Shown one piece after another: positions 1-8,590 of a DNA stretch of 64,000 nt. A program made the translations under genes and the position numbers. Numbering within the stretch: the stretch's first letter is position 1; each line of letters begins with the position of its first letter. This DNA comes from Natronolimnohabitans innermongolicus JCM 12255 (GTDB lineage Archaea > Halobacteriota > Halobacteria > Halobacteriales > Natrialbaceae): positions 265-64,264 of the forward strand of contig NZ_AOHZ01000081.1 of the NCBI RefSeq assembly GCF_000337215.1, given 5' to 3'. The notes beneath the pieces were generated by a model. It was given only the letters and a program-made list of their open reading frames with translations, was not told where the DNA came from and made no database searches.

Positions 1-106
1 ACACAAACCAAAGTACCGCGTCAAGCGGGAATATCGCTCTCGGAGAAGCTCAGAACGACTGAGACTCCCACGAGAGGAATCCCACGACTTCAGTCGTGGG
101 TGGATG
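1..106 (+). mobile_element. Right-end remnant of an IS200/IS605 (IS1341/TnpB-type) element
   Basis: A tight hairpin (CCCACGACT at 81-89, AGTCGTGGG at 92-100) is preceded by GAGGAAT and followed by TGGATGTCAA. From memory, this arrangement is typical of the right ends of haloarchaeal IS1341-type TnpB elements. No complete tnpB is visible because the window begins here. The hairpin abuts the stop codon of the kinase-like gene on the other strand and could also act as its terminator. The family assignment rests on pattern memory, not on a search. Confidence 0.5.
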
Positions 107-1168
107 TCAAAGCGGTTCCTCGCCCTCGATAATCCGCTCTGCGCGCGCGGCGAGCGCGGGTACGCGTTCTTCCATCTTCGGGTACATCGGGTTGTCGCTG
201 TTGCCCTCGAGGTAGCGCCGGAAGAACATCTCGCCGAGGCCGGCGAGCTTGTAGACGGCGAGCGTGCGGTAGAACCGCTCGTGTTCGAACTCGAGGCCGG
301 TGAGCTCCTCCCAGCGGGAGACGAGTTCGACGCGCGTAGAGTACCCCTCCCGTTCCATGAACCGGGTGTTGAGCTCCGGCATCGACGGCTCGGGGTCTTT
401 CGCGTCGCGCCAGTACGAAAGCATCCAGCCCAGGTCGGCCCGCGGATCGCCGAGCGTGGCCATCTCCCAGTCGAAGACGGCGTTGAGCGTCGGCGGCGTG
501 CCGGGGGCGAACATGACGTTGTCGAGTTTGTAGTCGCCGTGGACCAGCGCGTGGGGGTGGTCCTTGGGAACGTTGTCCCGGAGCCAGTCGCCGACCTCGT
601 GGAGGGTTGGCACTTCCCGTTCGTCCTCGGTGACGTCGAACGCCCACGAGAGCTGTTTGCCCCAGCGGTCGACCTGCCGTTGCGTGTAGCCCTCGGGTCG
701 GCCGAACTCGCCGAGCCCGATCTCCTCGTAATCGAGGCGGTGGATCTTCGCGAGCGTGTCGACGAGTTCCTCGCCGATTCGCTCGCGGTGTTCGGGCGCG
801 GCGAACCGCTCCGGCTCCTCGTCGCGGAGCACGTCGCCCTCGAGGCGCTCCATCACGTAGAAGTCGCTGCCGATGACGTCGTGGTCGTCGCAGGCGACTT
901 TCGTCTCGGGGACGGGCACGTCGGTGTCGGCCAGCGCGGCCGTCACGCGGTGCTCGCGGAGCACGTCGTGGGCCGTATCGGCCGTTTCGCCCGGCGGCGG
1001 ACGCCGGATGACCAGGTCCTCGTCACCCCAGGTGACGAACAGCGTTTCGTTGGAGTGGCCCTCCTGGTGGCGATCGATCTCGTAGTCGTCGACCGTGCCG
1101 AGGTGCTCCGTGAGGTAGGCGACCAGCGCCTCTTCGTCGACGAGTCGTTCGTAGTAGGTCTCGCTCAT
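107..1168 (-). CDS. APH/ACAD10-type phosphotransferase family protein
   Basis: A 353-residue protein with the aminoglycoside-phosphotransferase/choline-kinase fold. The catalytic loop HGDYKLDN (residues 210-217) supplies the base Asp212 and Asn217, and VFDWE (231-235) supplies the metal-binding Asp. The C-terminal region resembles the kinase domain of ACAD10/ACAD11, which acts on 4-hydroxyacyl-CoA, so a role in acyl or small-metabolite phosphorylation is more likely than antibiotic resistance. ATG at 1168 is the natural start. A TATA-like element (CTATATAAA on the minus strand, 1289-1297) lies about 120 nt upstream. The substrate cannot be read from the sequence. Confidence 0.85.
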   Translation of the reverse strand: MSETYYERLVDEEALVAYLTEHLGTVDDYEIDRHQEGHSNETLFVTWGDEDLVIRRPPPGETADTAHDVLREHRVTAALADTDVPVPETKVACDDHDVIGSDFYVMERLEGDVLRDEEPERFAAPEHRERIGEELVDTLAKIHRLDYEEIGLGEFGRPEGYTQRQVDRWGKQLSWAFDVTEDEREVPTLHEVGDWLRDNVPKDHPHALVHGDYKLDNVMFAPGTPPTLNAVFDWEMATLGDPRADLGWMLSYWRDAKDPEPSMPELNTRFMEREGYSTRVELVSRWEELTGLEFEHERFYRTLAVYKLAGLGEMFFRRYLEGNSDNPMYPKMEERVPALAARAERIIEGEEPL

Positions 1169-1659
1169 AGTCTCTGTGTCAGTACGGCGGGCTCCGTCGG
1201 CTGGCGATGCGAACGCGACATTTGTGGACAGTACTATAGCGACTCTCCTTTACGAAAATAGTTTCGCCACGTTCGGTTCCGTACATTGTTTATATAGTGC
1301 GTGTCATAACCACGCACAACGCAAACTACTCGAGTAGCGTTTCAACCGCCTGCTGAGCGCTGTGGGCGCCGAAATCGGGCGGTTTGATCTTACCGACGAT
1401 CACACACGCTCGAGCGTGTGAGCGACTCGAACCCGTGTGACGGCGTCTCCCGGAACGCTTTTGCCCGAATTTGACTAACTAGTTAGTCAGATGAATACCT
1501 TTTCGTTGGTCGGACCGAGCGGTCCGGCTATCGACGTCGTCGGCCGCCGTTCGCCTCGAGCGCACGGCGAGTCGAACGAACCGCGAACGGAACCGAGGTG
1601 CGCGCGGCTGAGATGACTGCGAGTGTTCGAACCGATCGATCGACCGGTGGGGAGACGGC
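1169..1659. other. Intergenic region between divergent genes, with TetR-type operator
   Basis: About 490 bp between the kinase-like gene (minus) and the MFS gene (plus). It holds an AT-rich TATA-like element near 1289-1297 and a perfect palindrome at 1472-1489. A short open frame starts at ATG 1491 and ends near 1616, but it is compositionally unremarkable and I do not call it a gene. Confidence 0.6.
1472..1489. promoter_or_regulatory. Perfect 18-bp palindrome, probable TetR-family operator
   Basis: TGACTAACTAGTTAGTCA is its own reverse complement. It lies about 170 bp before the MFS start, and a TetR regulator is encoded just past the MFS gene. Size and symmetry fit a TetR dimer site. Binding is inferred. 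Confidence 0.65.
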
Positions 1660-2967
1660 GTGAGCGGGACGGAGACGAATCGCACCCTCGTCGTCGGTGC
1701 CGTTATTCTCAGTACGTTCTTCGTCGGCTTCGGCGGCGGCGTCATCTTTCCGATCCTGCCGAACCTGGGCGTCGTTCTCGGCATCTCGCCGGTCCTCGTC
1801 GGTATCATCCTCAGCGCGAACCGGTTTTCGAGGCTGGTCGCGAACGCGCCCGCGGGCGTTCTCGTCGACCGCATCGGTACGCGAACGCCGTTCGTAGTCG
1901 GGATGCTCATCCAGAGCGTGGCGACGTTCGGCTACGTCGTCGCCATGGTCGCGGCCAGACCCGAGTTCTGGTTCCTCCCGGACGTCCCCGAGGCGTGGTT
2001 CCTCGGCTCGAGGCTCGTCTGGGGTCTCGGCAGCGCGGCGGTCTTCGCGACCGCGTACACGATCGCGGCCAACGTCAGCGACGGCGGCTCTCGGGGGGCG
2101 AACATGGGGCTCATCCGCGGCGGCGTCCTCTTCGGATTCCCGAGCGGCATCGTCATCGGCGGCCTCATCACCGAGTTCGGCGGCGAGGTGCTCGCGTTCG
2201 CCGTTGCGACCGTGTTCGCGATTCTCGCGACCGCGATCGCCTACGCGAGCATTCCGGAGACCCACGTCGACGGGGACGAGCACCGATCGGTCTCGGTGTT
2301 CGACGTCGACACCAGCATCCCCGCGCTGACGGTCGGACTGGTGAACTTCGCGGTCCTGTTCGCCTACATCGGCGCCCTGTTCGCGACGCTCGTGCTCTTC
2401 TTGCAGACGAACGAGCTCAGCGTCTTCGGCTTCGACGCGCAGGCGTCGTCGGGGATCTTCATGGCGATGACCGTCGTCTCGGCGGGAGTCTTCATGTTCC
2501 TCGGCGGGACGATCAGCGACAGAACGGGCTCGCGGGTTCCGACGCTGCTGTGTTTCCTCGGCACCACGTTCGTCGGATTCGTTCTGCTCGCGACCGCCGA
2601 CTCGGTCGCGACGCTGACGGCTGCGTGTCTGCTAATCGGTGCCGGTCAGGGCGGGACGAGCGGCCCGTTGATGGCGCTGCTCGCCGACCTCACGCCCGAC
2701 GATCGAATGGGGCGGGCGGTCGGGACGAACAACGTCCTCGGCGACGTCGGCGGCGGTCTCGGGCCGATCGTCTCGCTGCCGATCGTCGACGTCGTCGGCT
2801 TCGGGCCGGTGTACCTCGCCTGCGCGATCCTTCCGGTCGTCGCCGGCGCCATCCTCCTCGGCGGTCTCTACCGGGAGACCGGCCAGTTCCTCCCGGACGT
2901 CGGCTACCTCGAGAGTGAAGCGGCCGCCAGGAGCACGGGAACGGGACGGTCCGAGCACGCCGACTGA
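1660..2967 (+). CDS. MFS transporter, probable drug/metabolite exporter
   Basis: A 435-residue major facilitator with about twelve hydrophobic segments. The loop after TM2 reads GVLVDRIGTRTPF (near residues 62-74), a variant of the MFS loop 2-3 signature (G-x3-D-R-x-G-R). The length fits the DHA1-like exporters. The GTG at 1660 is chosen because the mature-looking N-terminus runs straight into TM1. A TetR gene follows convergently after about 100 bp, and a TetR-like palindrome lies upstream, so the exporter is probably induced by a ligand of that regulator. The substrate is unknown. Confidence 0.88.
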   Translation: MSGTETNRTLVVGAVILSTFFVGFGGGVIFPILPNLGVVLGISPVLVGIILSANRFSRLVANAPAGVLVDRIGTRTPFVVGMLIQSVATFGYVVAMVAARPEFWFLPDVPEAWFLGSRLVWGLGSAAVFATAYTIAANVSDGGSRGANMGLIRGGVLFGFPSGIVIGGLITEFGGEVLAFAVATVFAILATAIAYASIPETHVDGDEHRSVSVFDVDTSIPALTVGLVNFAVLFAYIGALFATLVLFLQTNELSVFGFDAQASSGIFMAMTVVSAGVFMFLGGTISDRTGSRVPTLLCFLGTTFVGFVLLATADSVATLTAACLLIGAGQGGTSGPLMALLADLTPDDRMGRAVGTNNVLGDVGGGLGPIVSLPIVDVVGFGPVYLACAILPVVAGAILLGGLYRETGQFLPDVGYLESEAAARSTGTGRSEHAD

Positions 2968-3050
2968 GACGGTTTCCTGTCCGTCAGGTCCGGCGCACCC
3001 GCGACCCGGGCAGCGGTTGCGCCGGGACATCGGGACAGTAATCCGTATGA
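2966..3050. repeat. Nested-hairpin element, copy 1
   Basis: The 73 bases at 2977-3049 match 38952-39024 at 70 positions. The outer arms pair imperfectly here (ctgtcc near 2977 with gggacag near 3032). An inner stem pairs GTCCGGCGCA (2988-2997) with TGCGCCGGGAC (3018-3028), with one bulge. The element lies between the convergent ends of the MFS and TetR genes. It could be a MITE-like mobile palindrome or a bidirectional terminator. Confidence 0.8.
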
Positions 3051-3066
3051 GGCCGATCGAAAGGCG

Positions 3067-3678
3067 TCAGTTCGACTCCTGACAGAGCCACTCGCGCACG
3101 ATCGACCGGAGGACCGTCGCGGCGCGCTCGGCGACGTCGTCGCGCTCGAGGGTCACCTGGTAGATCCGCGCGCCGTTGATCCCGGCGAGCAGCAACGTCG
3201 CGACTCCCTCGGGATCGACGTCCCGAAAGACGCCGCGTTCGATGCCGTCTTCGACGATAGCGACGGCGGTCGCCTCGACGGTCTCGTAGTTGCGGCTCAG
3301 CTGGCGGCGAAACTCCGCGTTGTGTGGCGCTTCCGTGCGCACCTCGAGCATCGCGGTCGTCAGCTCCCAGTGGTCGAACGTGCTTCGTTCGGGCGGACCG
3401 AACAGCAGCGTGTCGATAAACTCCTCGAGGCGGTCGTCTGGAGCGACGGCTTCGTCGACGGCGATCGTTTCTTCGAAGGCGTCGAGAAGGTACTCGAGGA
3501 AGGCGACGAGCAGGTCTTCCTTGGTGTCGTAGTGGTAGTGGAGAACGCCCTTCGTCTTGTCGAACTCGTCCGCGATGGCCTGCATCGTGAGGTTGGCGTA
3601 GCCGTGGGTACACATCGCCCGGTAGGTCGCGCGCATGATCGCCTCCTCGGTGTCGACGGAGTCGTCGGTGGCCGCCAT
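3067..3678 (-). CDS. TetR/AcrR family transcriptional regulator
   Basis: A 203-residue protein. Its N-terminal helix-turn-helix (about residues 26-60) contains LTMQAIADEFDKTKGVLHYH followed by KEDLLVAF, the standard TetR recognition pattern. The remaining ~140 residues form the ligand-binding, dimerising part. It is convergent with the MFS gene, and the 18-bp palindrome at 1472-1489 is its most obvious candidate target. The ATG at 3678 is supported by family length. The ligand is unknown. Confidence 0.9.
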   Translation of the reverse strand: MAATDDSVDTEEAIMRATYRAMCTHGYANLTMQAIADEFDKTKGVLHYHYDTKEDLLVAFLEYLLDAFEETIAVDEAVAPDDRLEEFIDTLLFGPPERSTFDHWELTTAMLEVRTEAPHNAEFRRQLSRNYETVEATAVAIVEDGIERGVFRDVDPEGVATLLLAGINGARIYQVTLERDDVAERAATVLRSIVREWLCQESN

Positions 3679-3778
3679 TACAGACGTTCCGTCGCAAAAC
3701 GGTCGGAAAAGGTTTGGGTATCGATCGAATCAGCCGCTGCATCCCGAAACGCCCCTTGCGAGCCTCGTGCGCTTCGAG

Positions 3779-4519
3779 TCAGCCGTCGCCCTCACCGTCG
3801 ACGATCTCGAGGATTTCCTCGATGCGTTCGATTCGATAGGCGACCGCGGGGCCGTCGTCAGCGCCGAAAGCCACACCGTGCATCCCCATCTCGTCGGCGC
3901 CGCGAACGTCGTGATCGTAGCGGTCGCCGATCATCAGCGACCGTTCAGGGGCCACGTCGGCCTTCTCGAGCGCGGTCTCGAACATGGCCGGATCGGGCTT
4001 CGTCCGCCCCACTTCCTCGGAGGTCGTGATCGAGTCGAAGTGCTCGCGGACGCCGAACGTCTCGAGCATCCCCTTCCCGGCGTCGTCGTCGACGTCGCTG
4101 ATGACGCCGACGTGGAGGTCTCGCTCGGCGAGGGCTTCGATGGTCTCGGGCGCGCCGTCGATCGGTTCGATCGACGATTCGACCTGGTCCTCGAACGCGG
4201 GTTCCCACTCCGCTCGGGACAGGTCATCGCCGACGAGCTCTTCGACGCCCGTCGCGTACCCCTCGCGAGCCGAGCGAAACTCGGTGCCGTCGCGCTCGCG
4301 GAAGTGGTCGCCGACGGCCGACCGCCACCGTTCGACGGCGTCGCTGACGGCCAGTTCGAGGCCGTGTTCGTCGACCAACCCCTCGACGAACGACGCGTGG
4401 GCGCTCTGGACCGACTCGAGCTCGAGGATGACGCCGCCGATGTCCCAGAAGACGGCCTCCCACTCGGCGGGCGCCTCGGCGTCGGCGCCAGCCGCGTCAG
4501 CGCCGTCGACGTCGCTCAT
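3779..4519 (-). CDS. HAD-superfamily hydrolase (subfamily IA)
   Basis: A 246-residue HAD phosphatase. Motif I is VFWDIGGVI (residues 24-32, nucleophile Asp26), with Gly where many family members have a second Asp. The motif II/III region is SDVDDD and KPDPAMFE. Motif IV is GDRYDHDVRGA. The start at 4519 overlaps the stop of the upstream alpha-hydroxyacid dehydrogenase by 4 bp (ATGA), so the two are translationally coupled. The pairing suggests phosphoglycolate-like or related small-phosphate removal, but the substrate is not readable. Confidence 0.85.
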   Translation of the reverse strand: MSDVDGADAAGADAEAPAEWEAVFWDIGGVILELESVQSAHASFVEGLVDEHGLELAVSDAVERWRSAVGDHFRERDGTEFRSAREGYATGVEELVGDDLSRAEWEPAFEDQVESSIEPIDGAPETIEALAERDLHVGVISDVDDDAGKGMLETFGVREHFDSITTSEEVGRTKPDPAMFETALEKADVAPERSLMIGDRYDHDVRGADEMGMHGVAFGADDGPAVAYRIERIEEILEIVDGEGDG

Positions 4520-5742
4520 CGCTCGGCCCTCCGGACGGTCGAGCGGTCGACCTCGTCGATGCTCGCACAGCCGGCCAGCCCGACCGTGAGATCGACGTCG
4601 GCGAGCAGGTTCTCGAGGACCGCGCGGACGCCGTCTTCGCCGCCGACGCCGAGCCCGAGCGCGTAGGGCCGCCCGAGCAACACCGCGTCGGCGCCGAGTG
4701 CGACCGCACGGAAGACGTCGCTCCCACGGCGGACGCCGCTGTCGAACAGCACCGGCGCATCCTCGCCGTCGCCGGTCGCGTCCTCGACGGCGTCGACCAC
4801 GTCCGGCAGCGCGTCCAGCGCGGGGATCGCACCGTCGACCTGTCGGCCGCCGTGGTTCGAGACGATGACGCCGTCGGCGCCCCGTTCGATCGCCTCGCGG
4901 GCGTCGTCGGGATGGAGAATCCCCTTCAGGAGCACCGGGAGGTCGGTCTGTTCCTCGAGCCACTCGAGGTCGTCCCAGGTCAGCGAGGCGTCGCCGAAAC
5001 ACTCGTGCCAGGACTCGATCGCGGCCTCGGGGTCGGCCCACGGATCGTCCGCCTCGAGCCGGTCGCGGAAGGCCGGATCCTCGAAGTAGTTCTGGAGGCC
5101 CTGGCCCTGCAGGAAGGGAAGGTAGCCGAGTTCGATGTCGCGCTCGCGCCAGCCCATCTTGGGCGTGTCGAGCGTAACGACGACGGCCTCGTAGCCCGCG
5201 TCCTCGGCTCGCTCCAGGAAGCTCGCGGCCACGTCGCGGTCGGAACTCCAGTAGAGCTGGAACCAACCCGGGCTGTCGCCGAGTTCGTCGGCGACGTCCT
5301 CGAACAGCTGCGAGGAGACGGAGCTCAGGATCATCGGAACGTCGAACTCGCCGGCCGCGCGGGCGACGGCCAGTTCGGCCTCGTCGTGGAGGATTCCCTG
5401 GACGCCGATCGGCGCGAGCAAGACGGGCGCGGGGTACTCGCGCCCGAAGAGGTCGATCGAGAGGTCGCGGGTCGAAATATCCCGCAACATCCGCGGAACG
5501 ATCTGCCAGTCGTCGAACGCGCGGTCGTTTGCTCGAACCGTCGTCTCCGAGCCCGCCCCGCCCGCGACGTAGGCGAACGCCTCCTCGCTCAGTTCCTCGC
5601 GGGCGCGCTCGACGAGGTCCTCGTAGGCGACCGGGAACTCGGGTCGTTCGCCCTCGAGCATGCCCGTCCGGTAGACGTCTTGCTGGCGCTGCGGTCCGTA
5701 CTGTGGAGTGTCCTGTGGATCGTCTGCTGTCTCGTCTGTCAT
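4516..5742 (-). CDS. FMN-dependent alpha-hydroxyacid dehydrogenase (lactate oxidase/2-monooxygenase-like)
   Basis: A 408-residue protein of the glycolate oxidase/lactate monooxygenase family, oxidising 2-hydroxyacids through FMN. Visible signatures are APVLLAPIGVQG in the FMN-binding barrel, LLKGILHPDDA (FMN lysine) and VSNHGGRQVDG (catalytic histidine). GRPYALGLG closes the phosphate site. The N-terminal ~35 residues are polar. ATG at 5742 gives the expected family length. It is first in an operon with the HAD hydrolase (4-bp overlap). Lactate versus another hydroxyacid is unresolved. Confidence 0.88.
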   Translation of the reverse strand: MTDETADDPQDTPQYGPQRQQDVYRTGMLEGERPEFPVAYEDLVERAREELSEEAFAYVAGGAGSETTVRANDRAFDDWQIVPRMLRDISTRDLSIDLFGREYPAPVLLAPIGVQGILHDEAELAVARAAGEFDVPMILSSVSSQLFEDVADELGDSPGWFQLYWSSDRDVAASFLERAEDAGYEAVVVTLDTPKMGWRERDIELGYLPFLQGQGLQNYFEDPAFRDRLEADDPWADPEAAIESWHECFGDASLTWDDLEWLEEQTDLPVLLKGILHPDDAREAIERGADGVIVSNHGGRQVDGAIPALDALPDVVDAVEDATGDGEDAPVLFDSGVRRGSDVFRAVALGADAVLLGRPYALGLGVGGEDGVRAVLENLLADVDLTVGLAGCASIDEVDRSTVRRAER

Positions 5743-5880
5743 GGCTTGTCTCGCGGCGACTCGATCGTGAAACCGCGAGCGACGCACCGATTCGCCGCCG
5801 GAGTCACTCGAGCCCGCCGCTGTCTGCGTGTCTGTGTCAGCGATTGCCAACCACTTAACGGTACGGTATCTACACGCACC

Positions 5881-5888
5881 TTTATTAA
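5881..5888 (+). promoter_or_regulatory. TATA box for the SDR gene
   Basis: TTTATTAA lies 71 nt before the SDR start codon. Transcription would begin near 5912, giving a leader of about 45 nt that contains the GGTGAG ribosome-binding sequence just before ATG 5959. Confidence 0.5.
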
Positions 5889-5958
5889 CAGACGTTGCAT
5901 ATCGACGAATGGATCTAACAATGGTAACATCGAAACCACCGGTCACAGGTGAGCGAGT

Positions 5959-6735
5959 ATGAGTACCGACCAGTTCAGCGTCGACGGCGAGGTCGCCATC
6001 GTGACGGGTGCCTCGAGCGGGATCGGTCGGGGGATCGCGAACCAGTTCGCCGAGGACGGCGTCGACGTCGTCGTTTGCTCGCGCGAGCAGGCGAATGTCG
6101 ACCCCGTCGCCGAGGAGATCAACGAGAGCGAGGCGCCCGGTAGCGCGCTGGCCGTCGAGTGCGACGTGACCGACCGCGAGGCCGTCGACGCGCTCGTCGA
6201 GGCCACCGTCGAGGAGTTCGGCGGCATCGACATTCTCGTGAACAACGCCGGCGCCTCGTTCATGGCCGACTTCGACGACATCTCGCCGAACGGCTGGAAG
6301 ACGATCATCGACATCAACATCAACGGAACTTACCACTGCACCCACGCCGCCGCGGAGTACCTGAAAGACGGCGGCGGCACGGTGATCAACTTCGCCAGCG
6401 TCGCCGGACAGGACGGCTCCCCCCAGATGAGCCCCTACGGCGCGGCCAAGGCGGCGGTCGTCAACTTCACGTCGACGCTCTCCTACGAGTGGGCCGCAGA
6501 TGACGTCCGCGTCAACTGCATCGCGCCGGGGCTCGTCGCGACGCCCGGCGTCGCGAGCCAGATGGGTATCACCGCCGACGACATCGATCGCACCGCCGTC
6601 GACCGCCAGATCGGTACCGTCGAGGAGGTCGCGGACCTGACCCAGTTCCTCGCCAGTCCGGCCAGTTCCTACATCGTCGGCGAGACGATCACGATCAAGG
6701 GCAAGCCGACGATGGGCGAAGCGCGAGACACCTAA
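5959..6735 (+). CDS. SDR family oxidoreductase
   Basis: A 258-residue classical short-chain dehydrogenase. It shows the cofactor loop TGASSGIGRG (about residues 15-24), NNAGA (95-99), the catalytic Ser in ASVAGQ and the YGAAK Tyr/Lys pair. The C-terminal IVGETITIKG is the usual family ending. The first acidic/basic residue after beta-2 does not settle NAD versus NADP. It is oriented away from the lactate-oxidase operon, and both may share the 5743-5958 promoter region. A 3-oxoacyl or sugar-alcohol substrate is possible. Confidence 0.9.
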   Translation: MSTDQFSVDGEVAIVTGASSGIGRGIANQFAEDGVDVVVCSREQANVDPVAEEINESEAPGSALAVECDVTDREAVDALVEATVEEFGGIDILVNNAGASFMADFDDISPNGWKTIIDININGTYHCTHAAAEYLKDGGGTVINFASVAGQDGSPQMSPYGAAKAAVVNFTSTLSYEWAADDVRVNCIAPGLVATPGVASQMGITADDIDRTAVDRQIGTVEEVADLTQFLASPASSYIVGETITIKGKPTMGEARDT

Positions 6736-6934
6736 GCGGCGACGACTCGCTTCGTCGCCACTCACGACGGTGCCCGCCGTCGCGACCTCGCCGGGTGGGG
6801 CTCGGCGCTCGAGACCAGTTTCATTTTTCGTGTTCGATACCGCTGATAGAACCGGTCGCACACGGCGACAACGCGGAGTCCGTCGCCGCCGGTTTCCATA
6901 CACCCAAAAGGCCGGCGACCGTCTGTGAGTGACG

Positions 6935-7939
6935 ATGACTGACAGAGACGTACACCTTCCGGTCGCCGCACAGCCGACCGTCGACTCGATCGTCGACTAC
7001 ACCCAGCGCGCCGAAGACGGCGGCTACGACTGCGCCTGGCTCCCGGAGACGTGGGGCCGAGACGGCGTTACCGTCCTGACCGCGATGGCCGAACGCACCG
7101 ACGAGATCGACGTCGGCTCGAGCATCCTCAACACCTACTCGCGTTCGCCCGCACTGTTGGGCCAGACCGCGGCGACGCTACAGGAGGTCTCCGACGGCCG
7201 ATTCCGTCTCGGACTCGGTCCCAGCGGCCCCGTCGTCATCGAAAACTGGCACGGGGTGGAGTACGGCAACCCGCTCCGGCGGACCCGCGAAACGGTCGAA
7301 ATCGTCCGCGAGGTCCTGTCGGGCGACCCCGTCGACTACGACGGCGACGACTTCGATCTCTCCGGATTCCGCCTGCGCTGTGACCCGCCGGAAGAACAGC
7401 CGCCCGTCGAGGTCACCGGCATGGGTCCGAAGGCCGTCGAACTCGCCGGCCGCTTCGCCGACGGCTGGCACGGCATCATGCTCACGCCCGAGGGGACCGC
7501 AGACCGAATCGAGGACATCGAACGCGGCGCCGAACTCGGCGACCGCGACCCCGACAACGTCCACGTCACCGCGGGCGTCACCTGCTGTGCCCTCGAGGAC
7601 GCCGAACGCGCCCGCGAACTCACCCGCCAGCACCTCGCGTTCTACGTCGGCGGGATGGGCACCTTCTACCGCGACGCGCTCGAGCGACAGGGCTACGACG
7701 AGGCCACCGAGGTCCACGACGCCTGGCAGGACGGCGACCGCGAGCGCGCTCTCGAACTGGTCGACGAGCACATCCTCGAGGACCTCTGTGCCTTCGGCGA
7801 CCCGGAAACCGCTCGCGAGCGACTCGAGCGCTACGAAGCCGTCGACGGCATCGACGCCGTCGCGGTGAGCTTCCCGCGGGGCGCCGACGAGGACGAGGTT
7901 CGCCAGACGATGGATGCGATGGCGCCCGACGCGGCCTGA
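6935..7939 (+). CDS. LLM-class flavin-dependent oxidoreductase (F420-type)
   Basis: A 334-residue TIM-barrel protein of the luciferase-like monooxygenase superfamily. In haloarchaea these are usually F420-dependent. Key stretches are WLPETWGRDG near residue 35, GSSILNTYSRSPALL in the 60s-70s and LGLGPSGPVVIENWHG near 100-115. A GTG at 6929 is possible in frame, but ATG at 6935 follows a purine-rich GTGAGTGACG and is preferred. The donor and acceptor cannot be assigned. Confidence 0.85.
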   Translation: MTDRDVHLPVAAQPTVDSIVDYTQRAEDGGYDCAWLPETWGRDGVTVLTAMAERTDEIDVGSSILNTYSRSPALLGQTAATLQEVSDGRFRLGLGPSGPVVIENWHGVEYGNPLRRTRETVEIVREVLSGDPVDYDGDDFDLSGFRLRCDPPEEQPPVEVTGMGPKAVELAGRFADGWHGIMLTPEGTADRIEDIERGAELGDRDPDNVHVTAGVTCCALEDAERARELTRQHLAFYVGGMGTFYRDALERQGYDEATEVHDAWQDGDRERALELVDEHILEDLCAFGDPETARERLERYEAVDGIDAVAVSFPRGADEDEVRQTMDAMAPDAA

Positions 7940-8066
7940 GCCGGACGGGACGGTGCGGGCTCGTTTCGCGTCGTCTCGAGTCGCCGCCGGCTCGAGATGA
8001 GACGAATCGACGGCCGAACGGTATCGATAGAATCAAAACGCGCTGACACCTTGCTTCGCGAGAGGA

Positions 8067-8486
8067 ATGGTCCCCGATACAGCGACTCCGTCGGTCGAGA
8101 CGGCCGCGACGCGCTCGCAGTCGACCGTGGTGCGGACGCTCGCGGCCGGCACGCATCTGCTGGCGCTCGTGACGTGGATCGTCGGCCCCCTGCTGGTCAT
8201 GTGGCTCTCGCGAAGCGAGTACGCGAAAGAACACGCGCGAAACGCGTTGAACTGGCAGCTCACGGTCGGCATCGTCGCGTACGTGGCCGGCGCGCTCGTC
8301 GTCGCGACGTCCCTCACGAGCGACTCCCTGTTCGTCCTCTGGAGTTCCGTCCTCGGCGTACTCGTCCTCGGCGCCAATCTGCTGTTCTGTGCCGTCGCCG
8401 CCGTCCGAGCGCTCCGGGGCGAGCAGTGGGAGTACCCCGTCGCGATCCGGGTAACAGAGTCGACGGACGTCTCGCGGACCTTTTGA
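8067..8486 (+). CDS. DUF4870-type membrane protein
   Basis: A 139-residue protein with three to four hydrophobic segments and the family signature KEHARNALNWQLT (near residues 53-65). This is the DUF4870 pattern of a short membrane protein with a conserved A(R)xALNWQ loop. Its function is not established. A second family member is encoded at 39052-39558. It stands alone, with a strong stop and a non-coding gap before the next gene. Confidence 0.8.
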   Translation: MVPDTATPSVETAATRSQSTVVRTLAAGTHLLALVTWIVGPLLVMWLSRSEYAKEHARNALNWQLTVGIVAYVAGALVVATSLTSDSLFVLWSSVLGVLVLGANLLFCAVAAVRALRGEQWEYPVAIRVTESTDVSRTF

Positions 8487-8590
8487 GGGGAGCGGCTCGA
8501 TTGCAGCGACACACGACTCGAGGCCGTCGCCCACAATAGCGTTCATTCGGAACGTTGAAGCAAGTAAAACTTCTCGCCTTACTGTACGCT

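Noticed and set aside
104-1261. Long open frame on the plus strand opposite the APH-like kinase
   Set aside because: It is the antisense shadow of the kinase gene, with Arg/Val/Glu-rich low-complexity sequence and no family resemblance. High GC keeps such frames open.
1491-1616. Short open frame after the TetR palindrome, possible leader peptide
   Set aside because: No ribosome-binding sequence, no recognisable protein features, and a different frame from the MFS gene.
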